Below, piece by piece: positions 1 through 6,609 of a DNA stretch of 12,415 nucleotides (the first letter of the stretch is position 1; each line of letters opens with the position of its first letter). This DNA is from an uncultured Bacilli bacterium (GTDB taxonomy: Bacteria; Bacillota_I; Bacilli_A; RF39; UBA660). The notes beneath the pieces were generated by a model, which worked only from the letters and a program-made list of their open reading frames with translations, had not been told where the DNA came from and did no database searches. The stretch lies in contig CAKOND010000020.1 in the NCBI GenBank assembly GCA_934096945.1, forward strand, positions 1-12,415, written 5' to 3'. The position numbers and the translations under genes were made by a program.

Positions 1-1
1 T

Positions 2-91
2 GGCGTCCGTCCAGTCTTGTATCTAAAAGCTTCTGCTCTCTATGCTGGAGGATCTGGAACTAAAGCTTCGCCAATAACTTTGGTAGTATGA
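2..91 (+). CDS. C-terminal end of a surface protein paralogous to the next gene (5' truncated by window edge)
   Basis: The frame enters from the window edge and runs 29 codons to TGA, followed at once by TAA. The visible peptide starts GVRPVLYL and ends with a glycine/serine-rich tail, GGSGTKASPI. It lines up almost column for column with the end of the gene at 386-1855 (GVVRPSFNL, then SGSGSANDPI), so the two are tandem paralogs about 300 bases apart. An ending of the type GVRP followed by a short beta-rich tail is common in C-type-lectin-like surface proteins of uncultured Firmicutes. The first 60 bases are 50% GC, well above the rest of the window, as in the end of the downstream paralog. 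The stop codon overlaps the first base pairs of a strong hairpin. The role is inferred only from the paralog. Confidence 0.72.
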   Translation, partial: GVRPVLYLKASALYAGGSGTKASPITLVV

Positions 92-152
92 TAACCTTAG
101 GTTAGCGCGGATGGCGGGAGCATCCGCCCTGCGCCGCCGATGCTAAGTTATC
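90..152. other. GC-rich nested hairpin / cruciform-forming inverted repeat
   Basis: An outer stem pairs GATAAC (90-95) with GTTATC (147-152) and continues as TTAG (97-100) with CTAA (143-146) after one bulged base. Inside it GCGC (105-108) can pair with GCGC (131-134). Alternatively GCGGATG (107-113) pairs with CATCCGC (121-127) around a 7-base loop, and GGCGG (113-117) with CCGCC (124-128). Bases 101-140 are 75% GC in a window that is otherwise near 30%. No T-run follows, so it is not a standard intrinsic terminator. It sits exactly at the stop codon of the truncated surface-protein gene. It could be a DNA cruciform, an mRNA 3'-end stabiliser or a recombination site. Confidence 0.7.
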
Positions 153-283
153 AACATACTTATATCACTTTTTATCTATATGGAAAATATTATGTATATG
201 CTTAATAATGTTAGTGTTGGTCATAATAAATATAATATATTTTTAATGGTTCTTCGAAATCTGGTGGGGAGTATAAAACGAAT

Positions 284-319
284 AAAGCCAAATAGTGGCT
301 TTTTTTTTTTTTTTTTTTT
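284..319 (+). terminator. Intrinsic terminator with a 20-T tract
   Basis: AAAGCCA (284-290) pairs with TGGCTTT (296-302) around loop AATAG, and the run of T extends from 300 to 319. It probably ends transcripts of the upstream surface-protein gene. The T tract is far longer than termination needs and lies just upstream of the -10 box of the next gene, so its length may matter for expression. Between 153 and 283 I see no gene. Confidence 0.75.
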
Positions 320-340
320 GGTTTAAAATTAGTATATAAT
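312..340 (+). promoter_or_regulatory. Putative promoter of the surface-protein gene, with the -35 region inside the poly-T tract
   Basis: A perfect TATAAT lies at 335-340. A 17-base spacer puts the -35 position at 312-317, inside the homopolymer, so there is no good -35 hexamer. Transcription would start near 347, giving a leader of about 39 bases. The ribosome binding site is probably GGGGAT at 375-380, ahead of ATG at 386. The -10 box is clear; the rest is inferred. Confidence 0.5.
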
Positions 341-385
341 AAGGAGAATATCCAGTGTGATATTGTTAAAGATTGGGGATAATAT

Positions 386-1855
386 ATGAAGAAAGTAGTA
401 AAGAAAGTAGCATTGTTATTAATAGTTTTTGGTATTGGAGTAGGAGTAACATTGTTATATACAAATAATAAATATAAAGTTTATGAGGAAGAGAAATCTA
501 AACAAATAAAAAAACATGTAGATACAATATCAATGATGCTTGAAACAGAAGCTGGTAGTGGAAATTATGAAATGACAACATCTAGTAGCTGGCCAACAGA
601 TGGTTATGTTTTTAATACAGAATTATCAAAGTGTGAAAATGGTGGAGAACTTTCATGGGATAACACAACTAAACAAGTACTTATGAGTGGAAATGTATCA
701 GATAAGTGTTATGTATATTTTGACAAATATAATCCCATAACTATAAATAATTATTCTATAACATCAAATGGAAATTCAATTACTATAACAATTGATGCAA
801 CAGCTGGAACAGGAACGATAGCAAAATATTTATATTCAAAAGATAATGGTGTTTCTTATGTGCAAAGTGCAAATAATACATATACTTTTACTGGATTAAA
901 TAATGAAACTTATAATATAAAAGCCTATGTACAAGATTCAAATGGCAAAAATAGTGAAATAATTTCTAAAACAATTGAGATAACTTCAATTACCTTGGCA
1001 GATTATGTAAAGTCACTATATACAGGAACGCAAGGGGCAAATAATATTTATTATCATGATAGTACACTAACAAATGGAGCAGGTGACAATAGTTATAGAT
1101 ATGCCGGAGCAAATCCAAATAATTATGTATGCTTTGGAAGTACAGCAACATCATGTCCTACAGATAATTTGTATCGAATAATCGGAGTATTCGGAGACCA
1201 AGTAAAATTAATTAAATATGATTATGCAAATAGTAATTTACTAGGAATAAATGGAGATTATAGTCCAGATACATATGCAAAATATAGTTATTCAAGATAT
1301 AGAGGAGAATTAACGACAATAAATAGATATTTTTGGAATCACTCAACACAAGATAGTACATGGAGTGAAAGTAATTTAAATAAAGTAAATTTAAATATAA
1401 ATTTTTTAAATAACATTGGAGCAGACTGGGCAAAAAAAATAGCCACAACAACATGGAAAGTTGGAGGATTTTCTAGTAATACTGCACCAGCAAAAACAGT
1501 ATATCAAAATGAAATTAATTCATCACCAAGTGTAAATAAAAAAATAGGGTTAATGTATGCAAGTGACTATGGATTTGCAGCAGAACCAAGTGCATGGACT
1601 TTAACATTGGGCTCATATTATGATACAACCGCAACAAGCACAAATTGGATGTATATGGGGCTTCGTGAATGGACAATTTCCCGTGATGCGGACTATTCGG
1701 ACCGTGCGTTCCTTGTGAATCAAGAAGGGCAGGTTGAGTCCGGCTACTACGTGTATAGCAGCAGCGGTGTCGTTCGCCCGTCCTTCAATCTTTCATCTTC
1801 CATAACCTATGTGTCGGGGAGTGGCAGTGCTAACGACCCGATCGTAATAAACTGA
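386..1855 (+). CDS. Membrane-anchored surface protein with an Ig/FN3-like domain and a GC-rich, possibly variable C-type-lectin-like C-terminus
   Basis: The 489-residue protein starts with a lysine-rich N-terminus and one membrane segment (about 8-25), then a short charged helix (30-55), suggesting a surface protein anchored by its N-terminus. Residues about 60-112 form a small domain with Cys83 and Cys108, a possible disulfide. Residues about 115-201 look like an Ig/FN3-type beta domain. Residues about 204-489 are the main extracellular part, with Cys249 and Cys257 in a VCFG...SC pair and a C-terminus containing EWTISRD, AFLVNQEG and GVVRPSF. This pattern resembles C-type-lectin-like (DUF6273-type) domains of Firmicutes, including known diversity-generating retroelement targets. 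From codon 425 onward base composition and codon use change sharply (GCG, CCG, CGT, GTC and TCC appear), although the frame stays intact. The family match is by eye; ligand and function are unknown. Confidence 0.85.
   Translation: MKKVVKKVALLLIVFGIGVGVTLLYTNNKYKVYEEEKSKQIKKHVDTISMMLETEAGSGNYEMTTSSSWPTDGYVFNTELSKCENGGELSWDNTTKQVLMSGNVSDKCYVYFDKYNPITINNYSITSNGNSITITIDATAGTGTIAKYLYSKDNGVSYVQSANNTYTFTGLNNETYNIKAYVQDSNGKNSEIISKTIEITSITLADYVKSLYTGTQGANNIYYHDSTLTNGAGDNSYRYAGANPNNYVCFGSTATSCPTDNLYRIIGVFGDQVKLIKYDYANSNLLGINGDYSPDTYAKYSYSRYRGELTTINRYFWNHSTQDSTWSESNLNKVNLNINFLNNIGADWAKKIATTTWKVGGFSSNTAPAKTVYQNEINSSPSVNKKIGLMYASDYGFAAEPSAWTLTLGSYYDTTATSTNWMYMGLREWTISRDADYSDRAFLVNQEGQVESGYYVYSSSGVVRPSFNLSSSITYVSGSGSANDPIVIN
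1658..1855 (+). other. Compositionally foreign 3' cassette, candidate variable region
   Basis: This is the last 66 codons of the surface-protein gene (residues 425-489 plus the stop). Bases 1681-1790 contain 20 A, 28 T, 33 G and 29 C (56% GC, 18% A). By comparison, 1321-1380 of the same gene has 27% GC and 45% A. The change starts within a few codons of the WMYMGLREW motif. The block covers exactly the part that corresponds to the variable loops in lectin-type targets of diversity-generating retroelements. Loss of A on the coding strand is what A-to-N mutagenic retrohoming would leave. Import or exchange of a GC-richer cassette is an equally simple explanation. No template copy is seen in the window. 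Confidence 0.6.
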
Positions 1856-1900
1856 TTGACGGACAGTTTTGAAAAAACATCGGTAAAACCTAGCAAAAAT

Positions 1901-1945
1901 GAGGTAAATAGTTCGACCTATGTTGAACGATTTACCTCTTTTTTT
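1901..1945 (+). terminator. Strong intrinsic terminator after the surface-protein gene
   Basis: The arm at 1901-1916 (starting GAGGTAAAT) pairs with 1923-1938 (ending ATTTACCTC), with two mismatches, around a 6-base loop. Seven T follow at 1939-1945. It lies 46 bases past the TGA stop and would end transcription before the insertion-sequence relic. Confidence 0.85.
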
Positions 1946-1973
1946 GAGTTATAAAGAGACGTTGTATAATATG

Positions 1974-1984
1974 GTGTGTAAATT
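1974..1984 (+). repeat. Left terminal inverted repeat of the IS relic
   Basis: GTGTGTAAATT is the exact reverse complement of 2473-2483. A TATAAT at 1965-1970 sits just outside it and could be part of a promoter reading into the element. Confidence 0.7.
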
Positions 1985-2033
1985 ATAAATTTGCATTCCA
2001 TATTTTTTTGTGGAAGAAGGAGGAGAATACATA

Positions 2034-2317
2034 ATGCAAAATTTAAAAGTAGTAGATTATACTAAAAAAAGACTAGATAACATGTACTTAGTAGTATATG
2101 CGATTAAAAATGATATAAACATAAAGAAAGGAGATATAATTGTTGGAGAACTATTGATAAAAGACTTAATCCAGAAAAATATAAAAAAGAAAGAAAACTT
2201 AGAGTATATACATCAGTGCTAGATCCATACAAAAATATAATTGATGAAAAAATAGAAAATAACAATATACCATCAACAGGCATATATTTACTTCTAAAAG
2301 CAAAATATAATAACTAA
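2034..2317 (+). pseudogene. N-terminal transposase-like scrap, frameshifted
   Basis: From ATG 2034, preceded by GGAGGAG at a normal distance, a frame runs to TAG-terminated codon 63 at 2222 and reads MQNLKVVDYTKKRL near its start. From about 2165 a second frame continues more plausibly to TAA at 2315-2317, with the segment YTSVLDPYKNIIDEKI followed by IPSTGIYLLLKAKY. The two overlapping frames look like one gene split by an indel near 2160-2170. The second segment resembles the DNA-binding region of IS21/ISL3-like transposases rather than IS256, but I cannot assign it firmly. It could also be expressed as a 62-residue peptide from 2034, which I think unlikely to matter. Confidence 0.45.
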
Positions 2318-2334
2318 TTTAACAATCCGTTTCG

Positions 2335-2461
2335 AAACTATTATACTTGAGAGTTGAAAAATTAAAAGAAAAATGGAATAAACCTATACCTACTTGGAGT
2401 AAAAAGTAGTCAATTAGCTATAATTTATGGTGAAAGATTTACTAAATATTTAAACATATAA
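2335..2461 (+). pseudogene. C-terminal remnant of an IS256/mutator-family transposase, frameshifted
   Basis: One frame reads KLLYLRVEKLKEKW and then NKPIPTWSKK before TAG at 2407-2409. Dropping one base continues it from 2408 as SQLAIIYGERFTKYL to TAA at 2459-2461. The pattern LYLR, K.KW...P.W, QL.I.....R is the typical tail of IS256/mutator transposases. An insertion of one base in the A-rich stretch at 2400-2407 explains the break. Everything upstream in that family, including the DDE catalytic residues, is missing. Confidence 0.72.
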
Positions 2462-2472
2462 AAATAATATAA

Positions 2473-2483
2473 AATTTACACAC
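2473..2483 (-). repeat. Right terminal inverted repeat of the IS relic
   Basis: AATTTACACAC is the exact reverse complement of 1974-1984. It begins 12 bases after the stop of the transposase C-terminal scrap, the usual arrangement at the 3' end of an insertion sequence. Confidence 0.7.
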
Positions 2484-2520
2484 TAGACTTGACAAGTTCG
2501 ATTTTGATAAATTAAGTTAA

Positions 2521-2546
2521 AAGCATGGCATTGTCCATGTTTTTTT
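2521..2546 (+). terminator. Small intrinsic terminator between the IS relic and tex
   Basis: CATGG (2524-2528) pairs with CCATG (2535-2539) around a 6-base loop. A G-T pair and A-T pairs extend the stem into the T run at 2540-2546. It insulates tex from upstream transcription; the tex -10 box follows three bases later. Confidence 0.6.
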
Positions 2547-2554
2547 GATATAAT
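2546..2554 (+). promoter_or_regulatory. Extended -10 promoter of the tex operon
   Basis: TGATATAAT (TGn plus perfect TATAAT) ends 28 bases before the tex start. No recognisable -35 lies at 17 bases, which is tolerated for extended -10 promoters. The expected start is near 2561, and GAGG at 2567-2570 is the ribosome binding site. Confidence 0.6.
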
Positions 2555-2582
2555 TAAAGAAGAATTGAGGTAAAAATATAAA

Positions 2583-4724
2583 ATGAAAGATGAAGTAATA
2601 AGTAAAGTAAGTAAAAAAATTAATTTGAAAGAATATCAAATTAAAAATGTAATTGATATGTTAAGTGAAGGGGCAACTATACCATTTATGGCTCGTTATA
2701 GAAAAGAAGTAACTGGTAATTTAAATGAAGATGAACTTAGATTAATTGAAACTGAATATAACTATATGGTTAATTTGGAAAATAGAAAAGAAGATGTTAA
2801 AAGATTAATTGATGAAAAAGGTATGCTTACTGAAGAGCTAATTAAAGCTATTGATGAAGCAACTAAGTTAAGTGAAGTTGAAGATATTTACACTCCATTT
2901 AAAGAAAAGAGAAAAACAAAAGGTACTGAAGCTATTAAACTTGGATTAGAGCCTTTAGCTAAGATTATTATGACTCTTCCGAATAAAACTAGAGATGAAG
3001 TTGCAAAAGATTTTATTAATGAAAATGTCAAAACTATTGATGAAGCCATAACAAATGCAGGATATATCATTGCGGATTGGATTAGTGATAAACCTAAATA
3101 TAGAAAAGCTATTAGAAATTATTATTGGTATAATGGTCTAGTTAAAGGTAAACTAAAAAAAGGTGCAGTTGATGAAAATAAGACATATGAAATATATTAT
3201 GATTTTGAGTGTAAGATAACAAGTATTAAGCCTCATCAAGTGCTTGCTCTTGCTCGTGCTGATAAGGAAAAAGTTATTACATATTCCCTCAGTTTAGATA
3301 AAGCAGGTGTCATTAAATACTTAGAAGAACAAATAATAGGTAATAAAAAATCTCCACTTGTTGATGATATGATGCTTTTTATTGAAGATGCCTGGAAAAG
3401 ACTATTAGAACCATCTTTAGAGCGAGATATTAAAGCAGAACTTTATGATAAAGCTAGTAAGTTTGGTATTAATGAATTTGGTAATAATTTAGAAAATTTA
3501 TTACTTACACCACCGATTAAGGGAAGTAGAGTACTAGGATTTGACCCAGCTTTTAGAACTGGATGTAAGTTAGCTGTATTATCAGAAAACGGTGATGTTT
3601 TAGAAATTGGTGTAATTTATCCACATGAACCTAAAAAAGAAGTGGATATGGCTGAAAAAATATGTTTAGCCCTAATTCAAAAACATAATGTTAAAATAAT
3701 TGCTATTGGTAATGGTACTGCATCACGCGAAAGTGAAATGTTCATAGCAAATTTAATCAAGAAATATAACTTAGATGTAAAATATGTAATTGTTAGTGAA
3801 GCTGGAGCTAGTGTATACTCTGCAAGTCCACTAGCTAAAAAAGAATTCCCGGATTATTCTGTAGAGCAAAGAAGTGCAGTGTCAATTGGACGTAGACTTC
3901 AAGATGCTTTATCTGAACTTGTAAAGATTGATCCAAAGAGTATTGGTGTAGGATTATATCAACATGATTTAAAACAAAAGGAACTTGATGAAGAACTTGG
4001 ATTTGTAGTTAGTAAAGTTGTTAATGAAGTTGGTGTTAATTTAAATAATGCTAGTGATAGTATTTTAGGTTATGTATCTGGATTAAATAAAAAAGTAATT
4101 AGTAAGATGCAAGAATATAAAAAGAAAAATGGCGGCTTTAAATCACGTGAAGAGTTAAAGAAAGTATCAGGCATAGATAATAAAATATTTGAACAATCTG
4201 CAGGATTCTTACGAATATTTGGAAATAATCCACTTGATAAAACTAATATTCACCCAGAAGATTATGAAATTGTAAATAAAATATTAAATGATAATAACAT
4301 AGATGTAAAGCTAGTTGGAACTAAGGAAATGGAAAGTAAACTTTCTAGTATTAAAGATGATATTGTCACATCAAGATATGAAATTAGTAAAGAAAAATGG
4401 GAAATGTTAAAGAAAAATTTAGTAAGTGGTGTTATTGATCCTCGTGATGATATAAAACAAATGCAGCTTAGAAGTGATGTATTAACAATTGACGATTTAG
4501 AGCTTGGTATGAGTTTGGAAGGTACAGTTAGAAATGTCACTGCTTTCGGTGCTTTTGTTGATATTGGGCTTCATGATGACGGATTAATTCACATATCTAA
4601 AATGAGTAAGTCATATGTTAAGCATCCGAGTGAAATATTAAAAGTTGGCGATATTATTACTGTTTATGTAATTGGTATAGACAAAGAAAAAGGAAGAGTT
4701 GATCTATCTTTAATAGAGGAGTAA
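2583..4724 (+). CDS. tex: Tex-type S1 RNA-binding transcription accessory protein
   Basis: At 713 residues this is the usual Tex length. In order: an N-terminal helical Tex domain (about 1-200, with MARYRKEVTG near 36-45); a YqgF/RNase H-like domain (about 315-445, with VLGFDPAFRTGC, IGNGTASRE and SEAGASVYSAS); helix-hairpin-helix repeats (about 450-545, with VGLYQHDL, GVNLNNAS and GFKSREELKKVSGID); and a C-terminal S1 domain (about 640-712, with GTVRNVTAFGAFVDIG and GLIHIS). Tex proteins bind nucleic acid, associate with transcription or translation machinery and are thought to be cytoplasmic RNA-handling factors; the exact role is unsettled. The start is supported by GAGG at 2567-2570 (12-base spacing). 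It leads an operon: the next gene starts 4 bases after its stop, with that gene's AGGAG embedded in the last codons. No truncation or missing domain. Confidence 0.96.
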   Translation: MKDEVISKVSKKINLKEYQIKNVIDMLSEGATIPFMARYRKEVTGNLNEDELRLIETEYNYMVNLENRKEDVKRLIDEKGMLTEELIKAIDEATKLSEVEDIYTPFKEKRKTKGTEAIKLGLEPLAKIIMTLPNKTRDEVAKDFINENVKTIDEAITNAGYIIADWISDKPKYRKAIRNYYWYNGLVKGKLKKGAVDENKTYEIYYDFECKITSIKPHQVLALARADKEKVITYSLSLDKAGVIKYLEEQIIGNKKSPLVDDMMLFIEDAWKRLLEPSLERDIKAELYDKASKFGINEFGNNLENLLLTPPIKGSRVLGFDPAFRTGCKLAVLSENGDVLEIGVIYPHEPKKEVDMAEKICLALIQKHNVKIIAIGNGTASRESEMFIANLIKKYNLDVKYVIVSEAGASVYSASPLAKKEFPDYSVEQRSAVSIGRRLQDALSELVKIDPKSIGVGLYQHDLKQKELDEELGFVVSKVVNEVGVNLNNASDSILGYVSGLNKKVISKMQEYKKKNGGFKSREELKKVSGIDNKIFEQSAGFLRIFGNNPLDKTNIHPEDYEIVNKILNDNNIDVKLVGTKEMESKLSSIKDDIVTSRYEISKEKWEMLKKNLVSGVIDPRDDIKQMQLRSDVLTIDDLELGMSLEGTVRNVTAFGAFVDIGLHDDGLIHISKMSKSYVKHPSEILKVGDIITVYVIGIDKEKGRVDLSLIEE

Positions 4725-4728
4725 AAGT

Positions 4729-5424
4729 ATGAAATTAATATTTAGATTAATAAAAATAGCTATAATTTTTCTAATAATTGGAGTTTGTTTTTATTTACTT
4801 ATCAACAAGACATTTATTTACGAAAACTATAAATCAGAAGCAATGGAAGGTGAAGGAATTCCAATTAAAAGATTTATGTACGTCATAGAAAATAATGAAA
4901 AACTAGAAATTAAATTTTACACATTATTATCAGAAAATACCTTAGAAAATATGAAAAAAAGTTATTTAGATACTTTAGAATACTGTTATGGAAAATATTA
5001 TTATGATAAAAATAATGAAATAACTATAACAAACTACGAAATAATCAGTAAAGATTATTACAAAGAAGTAAACATTAATTATGTTACAGATAATTATTGT
5101 AGTGAAAATTATAAACTTAGTGACATGTGGGTATATGACTATATAAGTAAAAGTGCATATTTAAATGGAAACATTACAGAAAAAAATATGACAGACTTAA
5201 TAGACAAAATTTATAAGAGTAAAAAAATAGAACCTGTTATAACAGATTATAAAAAAGAATATAGTTATAAAGTATATTGTGAAAATAATGATGAAAAATA
5301 CACTTTAATATTTGAAGACTTTGGTGAAAATGAATTGCTTGTAAAAAAAGAAGTAGAAAATAATGTTAAATTTGCAATTTATGAAATCGAAAATATTAAA
5401 GAATATTTGAAAGGTTTAAAATGA
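4729..5424 (+). CDS. Uncharacterised membrane-anchored protein
   Basis: I do not recognise this 231-residue protein. It has a positively charged start and one hydrophobic segment (about 8-26), then a long hydrophilic part rich in Lys, Glu, Tyr and Asn, most likely on the outer face of the membrane. Cys21 lies inside the hydrophobic segment, but the residues before it (IGV) do not make a convincing lipobox. Cysteines in the soluble part (YCYGKYYYD, DNYCSENY, YKVYCENN) could form disulfides. AGGAG at 4717-4721, within the end of tex, gives a good ribosome binding site. Its TGA overlaps the ATG of the transporter gene (ATGA at 5421-5424), implying translational coupling. Placement between tex and an AI-2E-type permease suggests, but does not show, a partner role at the membrane. 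Confidence 0.85.
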   Translation: MKLIFRLIKIAIIFLIIGVCFYLLINKTFIYENYKSEAMEGEGIPIKRFMYVIENNEKLEIKFYTLLSENTLENMKKSYLDTLEYCYGKYYYDKNNEITITNYEIISKDYYKEVNINYVTDNYCSENYKLSDMWVYDYISKSAYLNGNITEKNMTDLIDKIYKSKKIEPVITDYKKEYSYKVYCENNDEKYTLIFEDFGENELLVKKEVENNVKFAIYEIENIKEYLKGLK

Positions 5425-6533
5425 AATTAACTAAAAAAGAAATCAAATTACTAATACTTTATACAGTATTACTTATATTTAGTTTTATTTATATAAAACA
5501 AATATGGACATTTATAAAATATATTATTAATATTTGCATGCCCTTTATAATAGGATGCATGATTGCTTTTGTCTTAAATGTTTTAGTGGATACTATAGAA
5601 AATAAATGGTTTAAGAACATAAAATGGAGTAAAAACATTAAAAGAGGATTAAGTTTAACAATTTCTATTATTTTAATTTTACTTTTCTTTATCTTATTAC
5701 TTTTATTAATTATACCTAACTTACAAGAAACATTTAAAGCATTTGCAAATAATATGCCTGATTATTTAAACAATTTTAGAAATGTACTTATAAAATTTAA
5801 TATATCAGAAAACACTATTAATAATATTATGAATTCTTTAAAAGCACTTGGAGATAATGCTAGCAATTACATTATAAATAATAGTGATAAAATAATAGAA
5901 ACAAGCTTTGGTATAGCCACAAACGTAGCAACAGGATTTATTAATGTATTTATAGGTATAGTATTTGCGATATACTATTTAGCTCAAAAAGAAGTATTAC
6001 ACAATCAAATAAATAAAATAATGAAAGCTTATCTACCTTCAAAAAAAGTTAAAAAAATAAAAGAAATATTGAGTTTAACTAATAAAGTATTTGCTAATTT
6101 TGTAAGTGGACAATGTTTAGAAGCTATAATTATCGGTATATTATGTTTCTTAGGAATGATCATTTTAAGACTTCCTTATGCTGGAGCTATTTCTGTACTA
6201 GTAGGTTTTACAGCCTTAATACCAGTTTTTGGCGCATTTATTGGCATCATATTAGGATTTTTCTTCATTTTTATGATAAATCCTTTTGAAGCGTTCATAT
6301 TTGTAATTTATATCCTAGTACTTCAACAAATTGAAGGCAATTTAATTTATCCACATGTAGTAGGTAAATCAGTAGGACTTCCAGGTATTTGGGTGTTGGT
6401 GGCGGTAACAATCGGGGCTAGTATAAATGGAGTATTTGGAATGCTTGTAAGTGTACCACTTGCATCAATAATGTATAGTATTTTAAAAAATGATGTAAAT
6501 TTAAGATTAAAAAAAGAAAACGCTAGTAATTAA
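5421..6533 (+). CDS. AI-2E family (TqsA/PerM-type) membrane transporter
   Basis: The protein has 370 residues with about eight membrane segments: two near 10-55, one near 75-100, a long amphipathic stretch about 105-165, then segments near 170-190, 230-350. The family hallmark is the C-terminal portion, with LQQIEGNLIYPHVVGKSVGL, then PGIWVLVAVTIGA and GMLVSVPLASIM. Family members include TqsA (autoinducer-2 export in E. coli) and Na+/H+ antiporters, so substrate cannot be read from sequence. GAAAGG at 5409-5414 is a ribosome binding site inside the previous gene, and the start overlaps that gene's stop by 4 bases. An intrinsic terminator begins within its last codons, so it closes the tex operon. 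Length is normal for the family. Confidence 0.93.
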   Translation: MKLTKKEIKLLILYTVLLIFSFIYIKQIWTFIKYIINICMPFIIGCMIAFVLNVLVDTIENKWFKNIKWSKNIKRGLSLTISIILILLFFILLLLLIIPNLQETFKAFANNMPDYLNNFRNVLIKFNISENTINNIMNSLKALGDNASNYIINNSDKIIETSFGIATNVATGFINVFIGIVFAIYYLAQKEVLHNQINKIMKAYLPSKKVKKIKEILSLTNKVFANFVSGQCLEAIIIGILCFLGMIILRLPYAGAISVLVGFTALIPVFGAFIGIILGFFFIFMINPFEAFIFVIYILVLQQIEGNLIYPHVVGKSVGLPGIWVLVAVTIGASINGVFGMLVSVPLASIMYSILKNDVNLRLKKENASN

Positions 6534-6548
6534 AACTTAGCGTTTTTT
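6517..6548 (+). terminator. Terminator of the tex operon
   Basis: AAAACGCTAGT (6517-6527) pairs with ACTTAGCGTTTT, starting about 6535, with one bulge, and the T run continues to 6548. The transporter's TAA stop (6531-6533) lies in the loop. Confidence 0.82.
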
Positions 6549-6609
6549 GTGAGCTTAACATCAAAAAGGTATTACCTTTGGTAAAATATGAAAAAGAGAT
6601 GTCTCTCAC
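6549..6609 (+). other. Possible structured RNA/DNA element with nested complementary arms
   Basis: GTGAG (6549-6553) complements CTCAC (6605-6609), ACATC (6558-6562) complements GATGT (6598-6602), and AAAGG (6565-6569) pairs with CCTTT (6575-6579) around TATTA. The three pairs are properly nested, giving a long imperfect hairpin directly after the tex-operon terminator. Stems of 5 bp in AT-rich DNA can arise by chance, so this is tentative. From 6549 to 6885 there is no protein gene: the stretch holds this element, an RNA-like transcription unit and the sufS promoter. Confidence 0.3.

Larger units (their letters stand above)
1974..2483 (+). mobile_element. Decayed insertion-sequence relic, IS256/mutator-like, probably chimeric
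   Basis: The element is bounded by perfect 11-bp inverted repeats: GTGTGTAAATT at 1974-1984 and its complement at 2473-2483. At only 510 bp it is far shorter than a working IS256-family element (about 1.3-1.5 kb). Inside are a ribosome binding site (GGAGGAG, about 2019-2025) with ATG at 2034, an N-terminal reading-frame scrap broken by a frameshift, and a C-terminal scrap that looks like an IS256/mutator transposase, also frameshifted. The catalytic DDE core is absent, so it cannot transpose by itself. I see no direct target duplication next to the repeats. Family assignment rests on the C-terminal motif and the TTTACAC-type ends. Confidence 0.68.

Noticed and set aside
192..326. Open frame of 44 codons through the region upstream of the surface-protein gene
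   Set aside because: It reads through the terminator hairpin and the 20-T tract (poly-Phe), has no ribosome binding site and no recognisable protein pattern.
92..385. DGR template repeat, reverse transcriptase or accessory gene
   Set aside because: I looked in this gap and in the rest of the window for an Asn-codon-rich near-copy of 1658-1855 and for reverse-transcriptase motifs and found neither, so the DGR idea stays a hypothesis.
1212..1454. Minus-strand open frame opposite the surface-protein gene
   Set aside because: Leu/Tyr/Asn-rich shadow of an Asn/Tyr-rich gene, with no ribosome binding site or domain pattern. The same applies to minus-strand frames opposite tex, sufS, DUF368 and the DUF218 gene.
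4729..4794. Lipoprotein signal in the unknown 231-residue protein
   Set aside because: The cysteine at residue 21 is preceded by IGV, not a lipobox, and lies within the hydrophobic segment.
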